Below are positions 24,862 through 32,882 of a stretch of DNA of 64,000 nucleotides, piece by piece. The notes under the pieces are model-generated. The model did no database searches and had not been told where the DNA came from. It worked only from the letters and a program-made list of their open reading frames with translations. How positions within the stretch are numbered: position 1 is the stretch's first letter; each line of letters opens with the position of its first letter. Location: assembly GCF_001429625.1 (NCBI RefSeq), contig NZ_LMSU01000004.1:79121-143120 (forward strand), given 5' to 3'. This stretch comes from Nocardioides sp. Soil805 (lineage in GTDB: Bacteria > Actinomycetota > Actinomycetes > Propionibacteriales > Nocardioidaceae). The position numbers were made by a program, and so were the translations under genes.

Positions 24862-26432
24862 TGGGCAAGCTCACCCTCGACGCCGCGGACGTACGCCGCG
24901 CGCGCACCCTCGCTCGCCAGGTCGGGCGTCCGATCGTCCGCACCGCGCAGCAGCACACGACCGTCAGCGTCGAGCGCGCCACCCTGCGGCTGGCCGGCCT
25001 CGGCGGCGCCGACGGCGAGGGGACGCCCTGGGTCAACCGGCTCTCCGACGTGGTCCGCGCCGACGTCGGCCTCGAGCACGGCGTGTCCGTCCCCGTCTGG
25101 GACGCGCTGCTCCGCGGCGAGGCCGAGGACCTCACCACCCTCGCGCAGAAGGCCAGCGCCGGGTCGGTGACCTTCCGCATCCCCGAGGGACGCGACCTCA
25201 CCCGTGCCCGCAGCACCGCCCGCAAGGCGGTGGGCGCCGGGATCAAGCAGATCGACCGGCGACGCGTCGAGCGGGAGCGGATGATCGCCAAGGTCGGCGA
25301 CGCCCCGCGCAAGCCGTGGATCTACCTCATCGTCGCCACCGGCGACATCTACGAGGACATCCCGCAGGCCCAGGCGGCGGCGCGCGAGGGCGCCGACGTC
25401 ATCGCGGTGATCCGCAGCACAGGGCAGTCGCTGCTCGACTTCGTGCCCGAGGGCGCGACCCGCGAGGGCTTCGCCGGCACCTACGCCACCCAGGAGAACT
25501 TCCGCCTGATGCGCGCGGCCCTCGACGAGACGAGCCGCGAGCTGGGCCGCTACGTGCGCCTCACCAACTACGCGTCGGGCCTGTGCATGCCGGAGATCGC
25601 CGCGCTGGCCGGCCTCGAGCGACTCGACATGATGCTCAACGACTCGATGTACGGGATCCTCTTCCGCGACATCAACCCGATCCGCACCTTCGTCGACCAG
25701 CGGTTCAGCCGTCAGGTGCACGCCCGCGCCGGCATCATCATCAACACCGGCGAGGACAACTACCTCACCACCGCCGACGCCGTCGAGGCCGCCCACACGG
25801 TGACGACCAGCCAGCTCCTCAACGAGTACTTCGCCAAGGAGGCCGGCCTCGAGGACTGGCAGCTCGGCCTCGGCCACGCCTTCGAGATCGACCCGGCGGT
25901 GCCGGACTCGTTCCGCCTGGAGCTGGCCCACGCGCTGCTCGCGCGCCAGCTTTTTCCGAAGGCGCCGCTGAAGTGGATGCCCCCGACCCGGCACATGACC
26001 GGCGACGTCTTCCGCGGCTACCTGCTCGACGGCTTCTTCAACCTGGTCGGGGCACTGACCGACCAGGGGATCCTGCTGGTCGGGATGATGACCGAGGCGG
26101 TCGTGACGCCGTGGATCTCCGACCGTGACCTGGCCCTGCAGAACGTCCGCTACGTCATGGACGCAGCGGGCAAGCTGCACGAGGACTTCCACCCCACGCC
26201 GGGCGGCTTCATCAACACCCGGGCCCGCGAGGTCCTCGGCGAGTCCATCGGTCTGCTCGAGGACATCAAGGCCCACCAGAACGGGCTCCTCGACGCCATC
26301 GCCGACGGCACCTTCGGCCTGATGAAGCGCCCCGCCGACAAGGGTCGCGGCCTCGACGGCGTGGCCCGCAAGGCGGCGGACTACTACAACCCCGCGACCG
26401 AGATCCTGGAAGGCGAGGCCCGCACCGCATGA
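24861..26432 (+). CDS. kamD: lysine 5,6-aminomutase alpha subunit KamD
   Basis: Large subunit of the B12- and PLP-dependent mutase that moves the epsilon amino group of beta-lysine to give 3,5-diaminohexanoate. The 523-residue protein begins MGKLTLDAADVRRARTLA and contains the conserved segments RSTGQSLLDFVPEGAT, TNYASGLCMPEI and TGEDNYLTTADAV, typical of the TIM-barrel subunit. The ATG at 24861 overlaps the last base of the kdd stop; the longer upstream frame lies over kdd. kamE, its partner, follows after a 70-base linker. Confidence 0.94.
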   Translation: MGKLTLDAADVRRARTLARQVGRPIVRTAQQHTTVSVERATLRLAGLGGADGEGTPWVNRLSDVVRADVGLEHGVSVPVWDALLRGEAEDLTTLAQKASAGSVTFRIPEGRDLTRARSTARKAVGAGIKQIDRRRVERERMIAKVGDAPRKPWIYLIVATGDIYEDIPQAQAAAREGADVIAVIRSTGQSLLDFVPEGATREGFAGTYATQENFRLMRAALDETSRELGRYVRLTNYASGLCMPEIAALAGLERLDMMLNDSMYGILFRDINPIRTFVDQRFSRQVHARAGIIINTGEDNYLTTADAVEAAHTVTTSQLLNEYFAKEAGLEDWQLGLGHAFEIDPAVPDSFRLELAHALLARQLFPKAPLKWMPPTRHMTGDVFRGYLLDGFFNLVGALTDQGILLVGMMTEAVVTPWISDRDLALQNVRYVMDAAGKLHEDFHPTPGGFINTRAREVLGESIGLLEDIKAHQNGLLDAIADGTFGLMKRPADKGRGLDGVARKAADYYNPATEILEGEARTA

Positions 26433-26507
26433 CCTTCACCCCACGGCGTTCTTCGCCTCCTCCGCTGCGCTCCTCCGTCGAACAACACCCCGGGGACCCC
26501 GCATGAG
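26430..26507 (+). repeat. intergenic linker resembling the one before prcB
   Basis: Between kamD and kamE the sequence contains CCGCTGCGCTCC, TCGAACA and GGGACCCCGCATGAGC, in the same order as at 7645-7702. It separates two subunit genes that would otherwise be expected to touch. Confidence 0.35.
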
Positions 26508-27240
26508 CATCGTCCGCCCGTACGGCGACACCACCGGCGACGGCATGGTGCAGCTGTCCTTCACGCTGCCGGTCAAGCACTCCAAGGTCGCCGAGGGCGC
26601 CGCGGCCCAGCTGGCCAACAAGATGGGCATGGACCCGGCGCTGGTCGTGCACGCCAAGCCGATGGGCGACGACTTCACGTTCTTCGTCGTCTACGGCCGG
26701 GTCCACCACCTCGTCGACACCGACCTCGTCGAGGTCGTCGAGCGTGACTACCCGCTGCTCACGCCCAAGGAGGCCAACGCCGCCATCAAGCGCTCGCTGC
26801 GCCGCCGGATGGTCGTGGTGGGCGGGTGCATCGGCACCGACGCCCACACGGTCGGCATCGATGCGATCCTCAACATCAAGGGGTTCGCGGGGGAGAAGGG
26901 CCTGGAGTACTACCGCGAGGTCAAGGTGGTCAACCTCGGCGCCCAGGTGAGCGTCCCGGAGCTCGTCGACGCCGCGATCACCGAGAAGGCCGACGCCGTC
27001 CTCGTCTCCCAGGTCGTCACCCAGCGCGACGCCCACCTGCTCAACACCCGGGAGATGTCCGCGGCCTTCCGCGAGTCCTACCCGCCGGCGAAGCGACCGC
27101 TGCTCGTGGTGGGCGGGCCCCGCTTCGACGAGACGATGGCCGACGAGCTCGGCGTCGACCGCGTCTTCAGCCGGGGTACGACGCCCGGCGAGGTCGCCTC
27201 CTACCTCGTCCACCGCGTCACCAACGGGAAGGCCTCATGA
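26503..27240 (+). CDS. kamE: lysine 5,6-aminomutase beta subunit KamE
   Basis: Small subunit that carries adenosylcobalamin. The 245-residue protein has an N-terminal dimerisation/PLP-related region (about 1-95) and a B12-binding Rossmann domain with the base-off motif D113-x-H115-xx-G118, in which His115 is the lower cobalt ligand. Later segments VNLGAQVSVPELVDAA and VVGGPRFDETMA fit the family. The ATG follows a linker without a strong ribosome binding site. Its stop overlaps the kal start by four bases. Confidence 0.94.
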   Translation: MSIVRPYGDTTGDGMVQLSFTLPVKHSKVAEGAAAQLANKMGMDPALVVHAKPMGDDFTFFVVYGRVHHLVDTDLVEVVERDYPLLTPKEANAAIKRSLRRRMVVVGGCIGTDAHTVGIDAILNIKGFAGEKGLEYYREVKVVNLGAQVSVPELVDAAITEKADAVLVSQVVTQRDAHLLNTREMSAAFRESYPPAKRPLLVVGGPRFDETMADELGVDRVFSRGTTPGEVASYLVHRVTNGKAS

Positions 27241-27656
27241 GCGACTCCTCGACCCCGACCGACGGCTCCCGGGAGGGCACCACCGTCACCCACCGTCGCT
27301 ACGTCCCCTACAGCCACGCCCACTACGCGGGCAACCTCGTCGACGGCGCCTACTCGCTGGGCCTCTTCGGCGACGTGGCCACCGAGATGTGCATCCTGCT
27401 CGACGGCGACGAGGGCCTGTTCGCGTCGTACTCAGACGTCCAGTTCGTCGCGCCGGTGCGCGCCGGGGACGTCCTGGAGGTCACCGCGACGCTCGCGCGG
27501 GAGGGCACCCGCAGCCGGGTGATGGACTTCGTGGTGCGCGTGGTCGCCCGTGGTGCCGCCACCGACGAGGCGCCCGGCGCGGCCGCTCTGCTCGAACCTC
27601 CGGTGGTCGCCACGACGGCCACGGGCACGGTCGTCGTACCCCCCTCGCGCGCCTGA
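27237..27656 (+). CDS. kal: 3-aminobutyryl-CoA ammonia-lyase Kal
   Basis: Removes ammonia from 3-aminobutyryl-CoA to give crotonyl-CoA, a late step of lysine fermentation. The 139-residue protein is a hotdog-fold enzyme with SHAHYAGNLVDGAY, the acidic CILLDGDEGLFASY and the VQFVAPVRAGDVLEV strand. The ATG overlaps the kamE stop (ATGA). The enzyme joining Kdd to Kal (Kce, the 5-amino-3-oxohexanoate cleavage enzyme) is not in the window. A 9-bp hairpin follows 25 bases after the stop. Confidence 0.9.
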   Translation: MSDSSTPTDGSREGTTVTHRRYVPYSHAHYAGNLVDGAYSLGLFGDVATEMCILLDGDEGLFASYSDVQFVAPVRAGDVLEVTATLAREGTRSRVMDFVVRVVARGAATDEAPGAAALLEPPVVATTATGTVVVPPSRA

Positions 27657-27680
27657 TCGGCTTGCACCACCACGCGACGT

Positions 27681-27705
27681 CGGCGTGTCCTGGGACGACA
27701 CGCCG
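27681..27705 (+). terminator. 9-bp hairpin after kal
   Basis: CGGCGTGTC and GACACGCCG pair exactly around a 7-base loop, 24 bases after the kal stop. It is a likely terminator of the kdd-kal operon. Confidence 0.65.
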
Positions 27706-27792
27706 CGAGCAAGTGAAATTTCCTACCCGATTGTGGGTATAGGCCCCGTCGCTGACCTGCGATTTCGCGCATTTGCGCAGGTCAAGGCCGTG

Positions 27793-27821
27793 TTGACACC
27801 TTCGCGGTGGCGAGACAGGGT
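27793..27821 (+). promoter_or_regulatory. vegetative-type promoter TTGACA-17-CAGGGT
   Basis: A perfect -35 hexamer and a good -10 hexamer at ideal spacing, about 280 bases before lnt and directly before a hairpin. Predicted start near 27828. Confidence 0.55.
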
Positions 27822-28090
27822 TCCACGGTCCGCCTGTGCAGATCGTGGCCAGCGGACCGACGTCCGAGTGGCCGGTGGGCCGGTGTGAAGCCAGCATCCG
27901 AGCCGACTTGTCCACGGAGGTCGGTCTCGCACCACGAGGGTGGATACGGGGGGCCTGCTGGCTCCGTAGACAACTTCCCTCTGTCGGCAGCCGGTCGGTC
28001 GTGGGTTGGTCCGAAGGGTCAGCGAGCCCCCCGTCCCCCTGCATGGGTGCCGCATGCGTGCCGCGTCGGCGGTGCCGTGGCCCGTCCGGA

Positions 28091-28096
28091 TAGCGT
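28091..28096 (+). promoter_or_regulatory. -10 box TAGCGT of lnt (leaderless type)
   Basis: TAGCGT ends 6 bases before the GTG at 28103. Confidence 0.5.
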
Positions 28097-28102
28097 GGAG
28101 CC

Positions 28103-29659
28103 GTGATGCTCCGCTGCCTCGCCGCCCTCGTGGGTGGCGTCGTGCTCTCCCTGGCCTTCGAGCCGGTCGGGCTCGCCGTGCTGATGCCGGTGGCCCTGGC
28201 CGTGCTGGTCCTGGCCGTCCGGGGACTCAAGGTCCGGCACGGTGCGCTGGTCGGCTGGCTCTTCGGCGCCGGTTTCATGGGCACGCTGCTGTGGTGGATG
28301 CAGGCCGTCGGCACCGACGCCTGGGTGGCCCTGTCGTTCTTCCAGGCCCTCTACTTCGCGCCCCTGGGCATGGTCCTGGCGCTCGTGACGCGGCTGCGCG
28401 CCTGGCCCGTCTGGGCGGCGTTCGCGTGGGTCGCGGTCGAGACCTGGCGCGGGGCGTGGCCCTTCGGGGGCCTGCCCTGGGGTCGGCTGACCTACGCCAC
28501 CGTCGACACCCTGTGGCAGCCGCTCATCCCGTGGCTCGGCATGACCGGGGTCAGCCTGCTCGTCGCGCTCACCGGCACCACCCTCGCCTGGCTGGTCACC
28601 AGCCGTCTGCGACGCCGCGTGGCGGCGCTGGTGGCCGTCGGAGGGCTTGCGGCAGTGACCCTGCTGCCGTCCCTCGGCTCGTACGCCGCCGTTCCCGGCG
28701 TCAGCAGCCGCGGCGAGGAGCTGACGGTCGCGGCCGTCCAGGGCGACGTACCGGGGGACGGCACCGACGTGCCGGCCGTGCACCGCCAGATCACCGCCAA
28801 CCACGTCGCGCTCACCGAGCAGCTGGCCGCGGACGTCGAGGCGGGCGAAGTTCCGCGCCCGGACCTGGTCGTGTGGCCGGAGAACTCCACGGCGGTCGAC
28901 CCCTTCACCGACGTCGGCGTCAATGCCGGCATCGTGGCCGCCTCCGACGCCATCGGCGTCCCCATCCTGGTCGGCGGCATGGCCGACTCGCCGCGGCCCG
29001 ACGAGGTGCTCAACCAGGGCATCGTGTGGCGCCCGCGGCTGGGTGGGGGAGACCGCTACACCAAGCGGCACCCCGTCCCCTACGGGGAGTACATCCCGTT
29101 CCGCGGCTCCGTCCTGCCCGACACCTACGGCCAGCTCGCCCTGATCCCGCGCGACATGGCCCGGGGCACCAGCCTCGAGCCGCTGCGCGTCGGGGACGCC
29201 CTCGTGGCCGACGCCATCTGCTTCGACATCGCCTACGACGACGTGGTGCACGGCCAGGTCGCCAACGGGGGGGAGCTGGTGACCGTGCAGACCAGCAACG
29301 CGATGTTCATCCACACCGCGCAGATCGACCAGCAGTTCGAGATCAGCCGGCTACGGGCCGTCGAGACCGGTCGGTACGTCGTCGTGGCCGCGATCAACGG
29401 CGTCTCCGGGATCGTGGCGCCCGACGGGAGCGTCGTGCAGAGCGCGGCGCCCCGCACCCAGGACGTGCTGGTGGCCGACGTGGCCCTCGCCCACGGGGTG
29501 ACCCCGGCGGTCTGGATGGGCGCCTGGCCGGGACGCGCCGCGGTCGCCGTCACGATTCTCGGCGTGCTGCTGGCCCTGGTTCCGTATCGTCGTCCCGCAC
29601 GCCCCGACAGCAGGGGACAGACCGGAAGGGCACGGACGATGGCGCGGGTCCCCGCATGA
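28103..29659 (+). CDS. lnt: apolipoprotein N-acyltransferase Lnt
   Basis: Adds the third acyl chain to the N-terminal Cys of lipoproteins. The 518-residue protein has seven to eight N-terminal membrane segments (1-190) and an extracytoplasmic nitrilase domain with the catalytic triad Glu260 (VVWPENS), Lys321 (YTKRHPVPYGEY) and Cys373 (ADAICFD). The GTG start is placed 6 bases after TAGCGT. The last 30 residues are polar. In mycobacteria Lnt is fused or next to polyprenol-phosphate mannose synthase; here that gene follows with a four-base overlap. Three lipoprotein precursors are encoded in this window. Confidence 0.94.
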   Translation: MMLRCLAALVGGVVLSLAFEPVGLAVLMPVALAVLVLAVRGLKVRHGALVGWLFGAGFMGTLLWWMQAVGTDAWVALSFFQALYFAPLGMVLALVTRLRAWPVWAAFAWVAVETWRGAWPFGGLPWGRLTYATVDTLWQPLIPWLGMTGVSLLVALTGTTLAWLVTSRLRRRVAALVAVGGLAAVTLLPSLGSYAAVPGVSSRGEELTVAAVQGDVPGDGTDVPAVHRQITANHVALTEQLAADVEAGEVPRPDLVVWPENSTAVDPFTDVGVNAGIVAASDAIGVPILVGGMADSPRPDEVLNQGIVWRPRLGGGDRYTKRHPVPYGEYIPFRGSVLPDTYGQLALIPRDMARGTSLEPLRVGDALVADAICFDIAYDDVVHGQVANGGELVTVQTSNAMFIHTAQIDQQFEISRLRAVETGRYVVVAAINGVSGIVAPDGSVVQSAAPRTQDVLVADVALAHGVTPAVWMGAWPGRAAVAVTILGVLLALVPYRRPARPDSRGQTGRARTMARVPA

Positions 29660-30429
29660 GCACGCCACCGATGACTCCTGGGCTGGGCAGGGTCGTGATG
29701 GTGGTCCCGACCTACAACGAGGTCGAGAACCTCGAGTGGATCGTCGGGCGCCTCCGGGCCGCCCAGCCGAGCGTCGACCTCCTCGTGGTCGACGACGGGT
29801 CGCCGGACGGCACCGGCGAGGTGGCCGACCGGCTGGCGGCCACGGACCCCCAGGTCCGGGTGCTGCACCGCACCGAGAAGGCGGGGCTCGGGGCGGCCTA
29901 CCTCCACGGCTTCCGGGTCGCCCTGGACGCCGGCTACGACGTCATCGGGGAGATGGACGCCGACGGATCCCACCAGCCCGAGCAGCTGCACCGGTTGCTC
30001 GACGCGCTGCGCACCGCCGACCTGGTGATCGGCTCCCGCTACGTGCCCGGCGGCTCGGTGGTCAACTGGCCGCGCTCGCGCGAGGCCCTCTCGCGCGGCG
30101 GCAACCTGTATGTGCGCCTGCTCCTCGGGATCCACGTCAAGGACGCCACGGCCGGCTTCCGGCTCTTCCGTCGCGAGGCGCTGGAGAAGATCGACCTGGG
30201 CAGCGTCCAGAGTGCCGGCTACGTCTTCCAGACCGACCTCGCCCACCGCGCCGTGCGGGCCGGGCTGCGCGTCGTGGAGGTGCCCATCGAGTTCGTCGAG
30301 CGGGTCCGCGGCGACTCCAAGATGAGCGGCTCGGTGGCCTCCGAGTCCCTGCGGCTCATCACCCGCTGGGGGCTGCGCGAACGCCGCACCCAGCTGTCGC
30401 AGGCCCGCCAGGGACGGCGTACCCGATGA
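29656..30429 (+). CDS. ppm1: polyprenol monophosphomannose synthase (GT2)
   Basis: Transfers mannose from GDP-mannose to polyprenyl phosphate, making the donor for lipoglycan and protein mannosylation. The 257-residue soluble GT2 enzyme has VPTYNEVENL, the DDGSPDGTG nucleotide loop, the EMDADGSHQP metal site and GSRYVPGG. The ATG overlaps the lnt stop (ATGA). The arrangement mirrors the mycobacterial Ppm1, whose two domains match Lnt and this enzyme, and suggests that the two proteins act at the same membrane site. Confidence 0.92.
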   Translation: MSTPPMTPGLGRVVMVVPTYNEVENLEWIVGRLRAAQPSVDLLVVDDGSPDGTGEVADRLAATDPQVRVLHRTEKAGLGAAYLHGFRVALDAGYDVIGEMDADGSHQPEQLHRLLDALRTADLVIGSRYVPGGSVVNWPRSREALSRGGNLYVRLLLGIHVKDATAGFRLFRREALEKIDLGSVQSAGYVFQTDLAHRAVRAGLRVVEVPIEFVERVRGDSKMSGSVASESLRLITRWGLRERRTQLSQARQGRRTR

Positions 30430-30926
30430 GGCGCGTGCGGATCCCCGGCTGGCTGCTCTTCGTGGCCTTCATCGTCGTGTCCCTGGTCGAGATCTTCGTG
30501 CTGATCCAGGTGGGCCAGGTGATCGGACCGTGGTGGACCATCCTGCTGCTCGTCGCCGACAGCATCCTCGGGACGTGGCTCGTCAAGCGGGAGGGCGCAC
30601 GGTCGTGGGAGGCGCTGCGCGTGGCGCTGCAGACCGGCCGGATGCCCGCCCGCGAGCTCGCCGACGCCGGCCTGATCCTGATCGGCGGCACCTTGATGCT
30701 CACGCCGGGCTTCGTGAGCGACATCCTGGGCATCGTGCTGATCCTGCCGGTCACCCGCCCCGTTGCGCGTCGCCTGCTCACCCGCGTGGTCAGCAGCCGG
30801 CTCCTCGGCCCCATGGGCGGCCCCGGCAGCCCCGGCGCATCCGGTGGCGCCCCCGGAGACGCACGACGCCCCGGACCGGGCCCCGCAGGGCCCGTCGTCC
30901 GGGGCGAAGTGGTCGACGACGACTGA
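30426..30926 (+). CDS. fxsA: FxsA family membrane protein
   Basis: A 166-residue membrane protein with three hydrophobic segments (about 8-27, 31-48 and 78-105), the FxsA signature IPGWLLFVAFIVVSLVEIFVL and the ADAGLILIGGTLMLTPGF region. The tail from about residue 130 is glycine- and proline-rich and ends in an acidic stretch. FxsA was named for overcoming F exclusion of phage T7 in E. coli; its normal job is unknown. It is coupled to ppm1 by an ATGA overlap. Confidence 0.88.
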   Translation: MRRVRIPGWLLFVAFIVVSLVEIFVLIQVGQVIGPWWTILLLVADSILGTWLVKREGARSWEALRVALQTGRMPARELADAGLILIGGTLMLTPGFVSDILGIVLILPVTRPVARRLLTRVVSSRLLGPMGGPGSPGASGGAPGDARRPGPGPAGPVVRGEVVDDD

Positions 30927-30958
30927 GTCGTCCGCGGCTGCCGTCAGGCAGTGCTGAC

Positions 30959-31345
30959 TCAGGCAGTCGCCTTGCGCTTCTTGGCATTGGCGCGGTGCAG
31001 GTGCGCCGGGCCGATCTCGCCGCCGCGAAGCAGCTCGAGACGCTCCTTGAGGATGTCCTCGAGCTCCTTCTCCGACCGCCGCTCCAGGAGCATGTCCCAG
31101 TGCGTGCGAGCGGGCTTCTCGGCCTTCTCCTCGGGCTTGATGCCCGCGGTGCTGAGTGCCTTCGCCCCACAGCGAGGGCACTCCCAGATGGCGGGGATGT
31201 CCGCCTCCACCGACATGGTGACCTCGAACTCGTGACCCTGCTCGCAGCGGTACCCGACCTGCTGTCGGGCTGCGAACTCGATCCCGCGCTCGTCCTCGAA
31301 ACTCTGGCCGCCGAGCCTTGCGCCACGTAGCGTGCGCTCCGCCAT
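30959..31345 (-). CDS. rbpA: RNA polymerase-binding protein RbpA
   Basis: RbpA binds the principal sigma factor and RNA polymerase and stabilises the open complex; it is an actinobacterial protein. The 128-residue product starts MAERTLRGARLG, has the core zinc-type fold with YRCEQGHEF and ECPRCG (C-x-n-C, C-x2-C), and the sigma-binding helix near ARTHWDMLLERRS. The ATG at 31345 is chosen for the TCTGGAGGTGG ribosome binding site; the frame stays open upstream. The presence of RbpA fits the many extended, GC-rich -10 promoters seen here. Confidence 0.95.
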   Translation of the reverse strand: MAERTLRGARLGGQSFEDERGIEFAARQQVGYRCEQGHEFEVTMSVEADIPAIWECPRCGAKALSTAGIKPEEKAEKPARTHWDMLLERRSEKELEDILKERLELLRGGEIGPAHLHRANAKKRKATA

Positions 31346-31523
31346 TGAGCCACCTCCAGATGATGTGTGCTGACCCCGAATGAGTCGGGAGTGGAACGAT
31401 CGGATTGACGATCCGTGACGCCAGTTCGGCAGCGTCGTACGTTCCCTGTTCCTCCCAAGGTAGCGGGACGGGCAAAGATCCGACCAATCATGCGTACGGG
31501 CCACCACCCGATCGGGTGTCCCC

Positions 31524-32882
31524 TCAGACGACGCCGGGGAGGGCGTTGCCGGCCTCGCGGATGCCGCGCTCGGTGTCCACCCGGGTGAGGAGGAAGCCAC
31601 CGAGGAGGAAGAAGGCGATCAGCGCGAAGATCGCGGGGCGGTAGGAGTCGGTGAACTGGTAGACGAGGCCGAAGACGAGCGTCCCGAACCAGGACGTCCC
31701 GCGGTCCATGGCGTGGTAGAAGCTGAAGTACTCGGCCTCCTTGCCGCGCGGGATGAGCAGCGAGTAGTAGGAGCGGGCGAGCGCCTGCGTGCCGCCCAGC
31801 ACGATGCCCACCGCCACGCCGAAGACCATGAAGAGCGCGACGTTGCCCGCCGGCAGGAACAGCGCCGCGGTGACGATCACCATCCAGATGACGAGCCCCA
31901 TCAGGATCGTCTTCTTGGCGCCCTGGCGCTGGGCCAGCCGCCCGAAGAGGAGCGCGCCGAAGAACGCGACGAACTGCACCAGCAGGATGGTCCCGATCAG
32001 CACCGACTGACCGTGCCCGAGCTGCTCGGAGCCGTACGTCGAGGAGCTGGCGATGACGGTCTGGATCCCGTCGTTGAAGAACAGGTAGGCGACCAGGAAG
32101 GTCAGCGCCATCGGGTAGTTGCGCATGTCACGCAACGTCTGGGCGAGCTGGCCGAAGCTGCGCGCCACGACGTTGCCCTCCGCGGGCTCGACGTTGGTCG
32201 GCGGGTGGTTGTTCAACCGGACGAACGGGATGATCGTGAAGCCGGCCCACCAGATCGCGGCGGACAGCATGCACAGCCGCGCGGCGTCGCCGGTGCTGAG
32301 CCCGAACGGCAGGATCGTGACGACGGCGAGGTTGACGGCCAGCAGCAGCCCGCCGCCGAGGTAGCCCCACGCCCAGCCTCGCGAGGAGACACGGTCGCGG
32401 TTGGCCTCGTCGGAGATCAGCGGCAGGATGGAGTCGTTGACCACCATCGACGCGGCCAGGCACAGGTTGGCGCCGATCACCGCGACCGCGCCGATCTGCC
32501 AGTTCTCGCCCCGGCAGAACCACAGCAGCGAGGCGAATCCCGCCCCGGTCCAGGCGAAGCCGGCCAGCCACTGCTTCTTCTTCTCGGTGCGGTCCATCAT
32601 CGCGCCGAGCGGCGGCAGGATCAGGGCCGAGAGGATCGTGGAGAAGGTCACGAGGTACGACGGCAGCGACCCCGGGGCCACCGAGAGCCCGAGCACGCTG
32701 ATCCGGTCGTCGACCGCGGCCTCCTCGGCGATGGCGATGAGGTACGGCGCGAGCAGCACCGTGGCGATGGTGGTGACGTAGGCGCTGTTGGCCCAGTCGT
32801 ACCAGTACCAGGCCTTCTGCTCGCGCTCCTGGGCCAGGGGACGCAGGTCGGCGACGCCGACGGGCACGTCAGGGTTGGTCAC
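31524..32882 (-). CDS. MFS transporter, UMF1 family
   Basis: A 452-residue transporter with about twelve membrane segments. The N-terminal KAWYWYDWANSAYVTTI is the hallmark of the UMF1 (Atg22-like) family, whose yeast members export amino acids from the vacuole; bacterial substrates are unknown. The GTG at 32882 follows GGAGGAA and overlaps the stop of the phosphodiesterase gene (GTGA), so both belong to one minus-strand operon. The 178 bases between it and rbpA show no further gene. Confidence 0.87.
   Translation of the reverse strand: MTNPDVPVGVADLRPLAQEREQKAWYWYDWANSAYVTTIATVLLAPYLIAIAEEAAVDDRISVLGLSVAPGSLPSYLVTFSTILSALILPPLGAMMDRTEKKKQWLAGFAWTGAGFASLLWFCRGENWQIGAVAVIGANLCLAASMVVNDSILPLISDEANRDRVSSRGWAWGYLGGGLLLAVNLAVVTILPFGLSTGDAARLCMLSAAIWWAGFTIIPFVRLNNHPPTNVEPAEGNVVARSFGQLAQTLRDMRNYPMALTFLVAYLFFNDGIQTVIASSSTYGSEQLGHGQSVLIGTILLVQFVAFFGALLFGRLAQRQGAKKTILMGLVIWMVIVTAALFLPAGNVALFMVFGVAVGIVLGGTQALARSYYSLLIPRGKEAEYFSFYHAMDRGTSWFGTLVFGLVYQFTDSYRPAIFALIAFFLLGGFLLTRVDTERGIREAGNALPGVV

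Larger units (their letters stand above)
27657..28102 (+). other. 446-base gene-free region, possible noncoding RNA or long leader
   Basis: No convincing reading frame exists on either strand. After the kal terminator come an AT-rich patch (27712-27740), an inverted repeat TGACCTGCG/CGCAGGTCA (27753-27761, 27776-27784), the promoter TTGACA-17-CAGGGT (27793-27821), an 8-bp hairpin CGGTCCGC/GCGGACCG (27826-27833, 27852-27859), a hairpin TACGG/CCGTA near 27945-27968, a run of six C at 28026 and an imperfect 11-bp tandem repeat (28041-28062). Since lnt has its own TAGCGT box directly before its GTG, the upstream promoter may drive a separate structured RNA. I cannot assign it to a known RNA family. 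Confidence 0.4.

Noticed and set aside
20467..27656. Lrp-type regulator as the definite controller of the kam genes
   Set aside because: Distance and an intervening inserted gene leave this without sequence support; kept only as a possibility.
27840..27960. Possible cobalamin riboswitch (GCCGGTGTGAAGCC) upstream of lnt
   Set aside because: The B12 box and the other conserved helices are absent, and the downstream genes do not relate to B12. The resemblance is limited to a few bases.
28643..28661. GGGCTTGCGGCAGTGACCC inside lnt, resembling the RAE
   Set aside because: Only half of the palindrome is kept, and it lies within the coding part for a conserved membrane region.
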